Assembly: GCA_964505555.1 (NCBI GenBank)
Contig: CAZDIO010000079.1
Span: forward strand, 1 to 15,528
Origin: CAZDIO01 sp964505555
GTDB taxonomy: Bacteria; Bdellovibrionota_C; UBA2361; SZUA-149; CAZDIO01
Direction: 5' to 3'
Length of the DNA stretch: 15,528 nt
The position numbers and the translations under genes were made by a program. The number at the start of each line of letters is the position of its first letter. Positions within the stretch are counted from its first letter, which is position 1. Below the pieces are notes generated by a model. It saw only the letters and a list, made by a program, of their open reading frames with translations. It was not told the DNA's origin and did not search any database. Positions 12,782 to 15,528 of the stretch are shown one piece after another.

Positions 12782-13825
12782 ATGGCTCTGTTGAACTCTA
12801 AGATGTTGAAAGGATTGAAGTTTGCAGTTTTTGTACTGGCTCCTCTTTTTACTTTTAATTACCCCGCAGGGGCAGCTTCACAAAACAAATCATACCTCCA
12901 TTTCTCCCTGCTCGAACGGGACTTCTCGAAGGCACTTCAACCCATGGTGAAGCACCTCCAATCTGCACTTCGTGCGGAAGAAGAGGAGAAAAAAAATATA
13001 GAGCTTGAAAAAAGTCTCGCTCTGGGAGAAGAAACCTTTCCCTCTCTAAACAGAAGCGACCATTACCAATACTATTTCCTCTTCGGTTTTACGAACGAAC
13101 ATCTTAACCGCGAGGATGAAGCTTTAAAAAATTATGAACAAGCAGCCCAATTAAGTGTCAGAGATTCTCGAGCACTTTTTCGCAAGGGATTGGTCTTACA
13201 GAAGCAAAAACATTTTATTGAAGCGATAAAAACATTTCAAGAGGTCCTCTGGCAAACGACCTATGCTCAGGATGAAGTTTTGTATGAGATTGCTGAGTGT
13301 TTCTTTCTCCTTGGTCGACAACAGGAAGCACTCCAGCACGCAACTCTTGCACGAGAAAAAAACCCAAACTCACTTGAAGCACTCGCTCTCCTTGTCAAAG
13401 TAAGACTCGCTCTGTTACCCACAATCACGGTTCAGGCAGATCGACAACTCCTAGAGAATCAGATTATTTCTGATCTTGACCGCTTAACACAATTAAAACC
13501 AGATGAAAGAGATTCTGTCCTTCTTTTTTCCCGATTTCTTGCACAACGAAGTGATGCACTCTACAGCCCTCAGGGACTAGAACGGGCGAAAAAAATTACT
13601 GAAAAATTGGTTAAAAAAAGTGAGTTTAAAGATGAAGAAGCGGTGAGACTTCTTGCTGATATTCAACTTAAACAACGAGACTTTCCTGCTGCTGAAAAGA
13701 CACTAACTGCGGGAATGAAACAAACCCCCTCCTCAGCGATTTTGAAGCAGGGAAAAGCTCAACTCAAAATCCAACGGGAAGCATCAAAGATGATTCAGGG
13801 GGAAGTGGGGGTAGATAAATCTTAA
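12782..13825 (+). CDS. Exported TPR-repeat protein
   Basis: The 347-residue product starts with a signal-like segment (charged to residue 13, hydrophobic 14-29) and a plausible cleavage after PAGAA near 32. Helical TPR-like repeats follow at about 97-129 (YFLFGFTNEHLNREDEALKNY), 131-163 (ALFRKGLVLQKQKHFIEAIK), 166-197 (VLYEIAECFFLLGRQQEAL) and 288-320 (VRLLADIQLKQRDFPAAEKT). TPRs are protein-binding scaffolds, so no enzymatic role is implied. A charged helix at 63-80 may be coiled coil. A second Met at residue 8 is an alternative start; neither has a strong ribosome binding site. It is divergent from the NtrC-type regulator and might be its target, which is untested. Confidence 0.75.
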   Translation: MALLNSKMLKGLKFAVFVLAPLFTFNYPAGAASQNKSYLHFSLLERDFSKALQPMVKHLQSALRAEEEEKKNIELEKSLALGEETFPSLNRSDHYQYYFLFGFTNEHLNREDEALKNYEQAAQLSVRDSRALFRKGLVLQKQKHFIEAIKTFQEVLWQTTYAQDEVLYEIAECFFLLGRQQEALQHATLAREKNPNSLEALALLVKVRLALLPTITVQADRQLLENQIISDLDRLTQLKPDERDSVLLFSRFLAQRSDALYSPQGLERAKKITEKLVKKSEFKDEEAVRLLADIQLKQRDFPAAEKTLTAGMKQTPSSAILKQGKAQLKIQREASKMIQGEVGVDKS

Positions 13826-13868
13826 GGGGGAATTAAGTAAAGCTCTAAAATAAAACATCTTAGTCTTG

Positions 13869-14011
13869 AACTTCTACTTTTACCTCTCCTTAGACTGAAC
13901 TTAGACTTGCTCTTGCACTTGCTCTTCCTCCATACATTTTTTAGTGCAAGAGCAAGTGCGAGTCTAAGTTTAGTCTAAGGAGAAGTAAAAGTTGGAGTAG
14001 AGGTAGAAGTT
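13869..14011. repeat. Large imperfect inverted repeat between convergent genes
   Basis: The left arm (13869-13919) and right arm (13943-14011) are complementary over about 50 bp, with two point differences and two insertions in the right arm (about 6 and 12 bp). The inner end is AGTGCAAGAGCAAG and its complement. The loop is about 23 nt and T-rich. The arms are built of short purine or pyrimidine repeats such as CTTGCTCTTGCACTTGCTCTT-type units. It fills the gap between the TPR gene (plus) and sufS (minus). It shares no sequence with elements A or B. It could be a bidirectional terminator or a mobile palindrome. Confidence 0.85.
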
Positions 14012-14068
14012 TTAAAGACGTTAAGAGCTTCTCCCCGCTTTCCTGGGGATAGCATGCACACACAACCC

Positions 14069-15298
14069 CTACCTTTTAAAGTAGGTCACTGCCTTTTTCA
14101 GAGCTTCGCTTAGGGCGTAAATATCTTTTTCTGAATTGTAGACCCCGATACTTGCCCGAGTGCTTGCTTGAATTGATAAGTGCTCAAGGAGCGTTTGGGC
14201 ACAATGATGGCCTGCACGCACGGCGATTCCTTGCTGATCAAGAAACTGGGCGACATCATGGGGGTGGATATCTTTCGTAACAAAACAAACCAGCGCATGA
14301 TGATCGTTTTTTGGACCAAGAACGGTTACTTCAGGAATCTTTTCAAGCTCACTTTCTAAAAGCTTGACTAATCCCGATTCATACCGGTTTACTTCATCTA
14401 TCCCTAAAGAGGTGAGGTACTCAACCGCTGCTCCAAGCCCAATAACACCGATAATATTTGGAGTTCCCGCCTCAAATTTTAAGGGAAGATCATTAAACGT
14501 TGTTCCCCCAAGAGACACACTCCGAATCATATCTCCCCCACTGAGAAAAGGAGGCATATTCTCTAGTAAATGTTCCTTTCCATAGAAAACGCCAACGCCA
14601 GTAGGTCCATACATTTTGTGTGCAGAAAAAGTAAAAAAATCTACATCGAGATCCACCATATTTACAAAAAGATGTGGCACTGCTTGAGCACCATCAACAT
14701 GCACCACCGCTCCGACACGATGCGCTAACGTGGCAAGCTCTTTTACCGGAAGCATAATACCCAATCCATTTGCAATGTAGGTAAACGAAGCTAATTTCGT
14801 TTTCGGAGAGAGGAAGCGCACAAAATCTTCTTTAGAAAAACCTCCCGCGGCGTTTAAAGGCACATAGCGAATTACTGCTCCGGTTTCTTTGGCGAGGATC
14901 TGCCAGGGAACAAAATTCGAATGATGCTCAAAGATCGTTGTGAGAATCTCATCTCCTTCCTTTAAATTCTTCCTTCCCCAAGAGTAGGCAAGAAGATTGA
15001 TCCCCGCCGTCGTTCCTGAGGTGAAGATTACCTCCTTACTTGACCTTGCCCCGATGAAGGTTTTAACTTTTTCTCGCACCTGATCATAAAGAGCCGTGGC
15101 TGTTTCACTTAATCGATAGACCCCCCGGTGCACATTGGCATAGCTTTCCTTACAAAAGTCAGACATCGCCTCAATAACCACACCGGGTTTTTGGGCGCTC
15201 GCCGCTGAGTCAAGATAGATAAGTGAGGGATCGGCAAGAATTGGAAAATCTGCCCTTCTCCCCTCACCTGCTTCTGATTTTAACTGAAATGCTCCCAC
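14069..15298 (-). CDS. sufS: Cysteine desulfurase, SufS type
   Basis: This PLP enzyme takes sulfur from cysteine as a persulfide for Fe-S cluster assembly. The 409-residue protein matches the class II (SufS/CsdA) length. It shows YLDSAASAQKP (28-38), ANVHRGVYRLS (54-64), FTSGTTAGIN (92-101), EHHSNFVPW (124-132), the PLP lysine in FSAHKMYGPTGVG (K228), the catalytic cysteine in RAGHHCAQ (C366) and TRASIGVYN (380-388). The usual H-V-S-N-V-L-G segment reads Y-I-A-N-G-L-G (174-180), a mild variation. The GTG start has AAAGGAGA just upstream, a strong ribosome binding site. The partner genes sufBCD, sufE or sufU are not seen, so the rest of the operon would lie elsewhere or upstream of the right edge. 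Confidence 0.95.
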   Translation of the reverse strand: MGAFQLKSEAGEGRRADFPILADPSLIYLDSAASAQKPGVVIEAMSDFCKESYANVHRGVYRLSETATALYDQVREKVKTFIGARSSKEVIFTSGTTAGINLLAYSWGRKNLKEGDEILTTIFEHHSNFVPWQILAKETGAVIRYVPLNAAGGFSKEDFVRFLSPKTKLASFTYIANGLGIMLPVKELATLAHRVGAVVHVDGAQAVPHLFVNMVDLDVDFFTFSAHKMYGPTGVGVFYGKEHLLENMPPFLSGGDMIRSVSLGGTTFNDLPLKFEAGTPNIIGVIGLGAAVEYLTSLGIDEVNRYESGLVKLLESELEKIPEVTVLGPKNDHHALVCFVTKDIHPHDVAQFLDQQGIAVRAGHHCAQTLLEHLSIQASTRASIGVYNSEKDIYALSEALKKAVTYFKR

Positions 15299-15319
15299 GG
15301 TCTCCTTTCATTTTTATCG

Positions 15320-15367
15320 GTAGCCAAATAGGTTGCTAGGCTACTGCCGAAACTACCTTTTCGTCAA
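15320..15367 (-). promoter_or_regulatory. Candidate sufS promoter and leader stem-loop
   Basis: On the minus strand TTGACG (15362-15367, 5 of 6 matches) is followed after 18 bp by a weak -10, TAGCCT (15338-15343). A 6-bp stem GTAGCC/GGCTAC (15320-15325 and 15339-15344) overlaps the -10 and lies about 20 nt before the start codon. It could be an operator or leader hairpin. No Fur or IscR/Rrf2 site was recognised. Confidence 0.3.
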
Positions 15368-15481
15368 CAGGGGCTGAGGTTTAACCAGTACCGCAGCAGC
15401 CTCTTTGCTTATCATAAAAAAGCATTTACATTAACAATCCCCCATTTTTTTGCCGATAACTCCTAGAGGAGCGGCTTCCCT

Positions 15482-15510
15482 GTCGTTGCGAGCGGAGCGA
15501 AGCAATCTCG
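15482..15510. repeat. Short REP-like palindrome at the window edge
   Basis: The sequence has TTGC-GAGCGGAGCGAA-GCAA as its palindromic part (15486-15505), followed by TCTCG. TTGCGAG, GGAGCG and GCAATC also occur in the core of element B (TTGCGAGGAGCGG and GCAATC), so it may be a short relative without the apical stem. GAGGAGCGG also occurs just before it (near 15466-15474). It may continue past the edge. Confidence 0.45.
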
Positions 15511-15528
15511 AATCGCTTTAACAACTTC

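Overview
The window reads as chromosomal sequence from a Gram-negative bacterium of moderate GC content. The minus-strand order ispE, tRNA-Gln, prs, rplY(ctc), pth, rpsF, rplI matches, from memory, a block typical of the former Deltaproteobacteria (Geobacter-like genomes). Two genes usually found in that block, ychF and rpsR, are missing here. An O-antigen-ligase-type membrane protein supports a Gram-negative envelope. I cannot name a genus or phylum from this sequence alone.

Layout, left to right. (1) 1-1451: three minus-strand genes: the N-terminal part of a fumarylacetoacetate-hydrolase-family enzyme, a DoxX-type membrane protein and a stand-alone receiver domain. A 369-bp gap follows. (2) 1821-5833: rpsF and rplI, followed in the same direction by an exported protein of unknown function and a Wzy/WaaL-type protein. 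(3) 6021-9784: pth, rplY, prs, tRNA-Gln and ispE, covering translation quality control, PRPP synthesis and isoprenoid precursors. (4) 9783-10991, plus strand: a low-molecular-weight protein tyrosine phosphatase starting head-to-head with ispE, tRNA-Arg(CCG) and a 65-residue zinc-ribbon protein. (5) 11175-13825: an NtrC-type regulator and a divergent exported TPR protein. (6) 14069-15298: the cysteine desulfurase sufS.

The most notable content is non-coding. Two large hairpins, A (8469-8594) and B (10439-10580), each sit directly 5' of a tRNA gene (0 and 2 nt away) and in the same orientation as that tRNA. They share a conserved two-strand core, CGAGGAGCGGA and GAGCACCGCAG. The apical stem and the outer arms differ in sequence between the copies yet stay self-complementary in each. 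This is the reverse of an ordinary MITE, which conserves its ends and varies inside. A short sequence resembling the core lies at the right edge (15482-15510). Two further long inverted repeats (11051-11123 and 13869-14011) each occupy a gap between convergent genes, and smaller stem-loops lie before prs and rpsF. Overall the window is an ordinary housekeeping region carrying an unusual density of palindromic elements.
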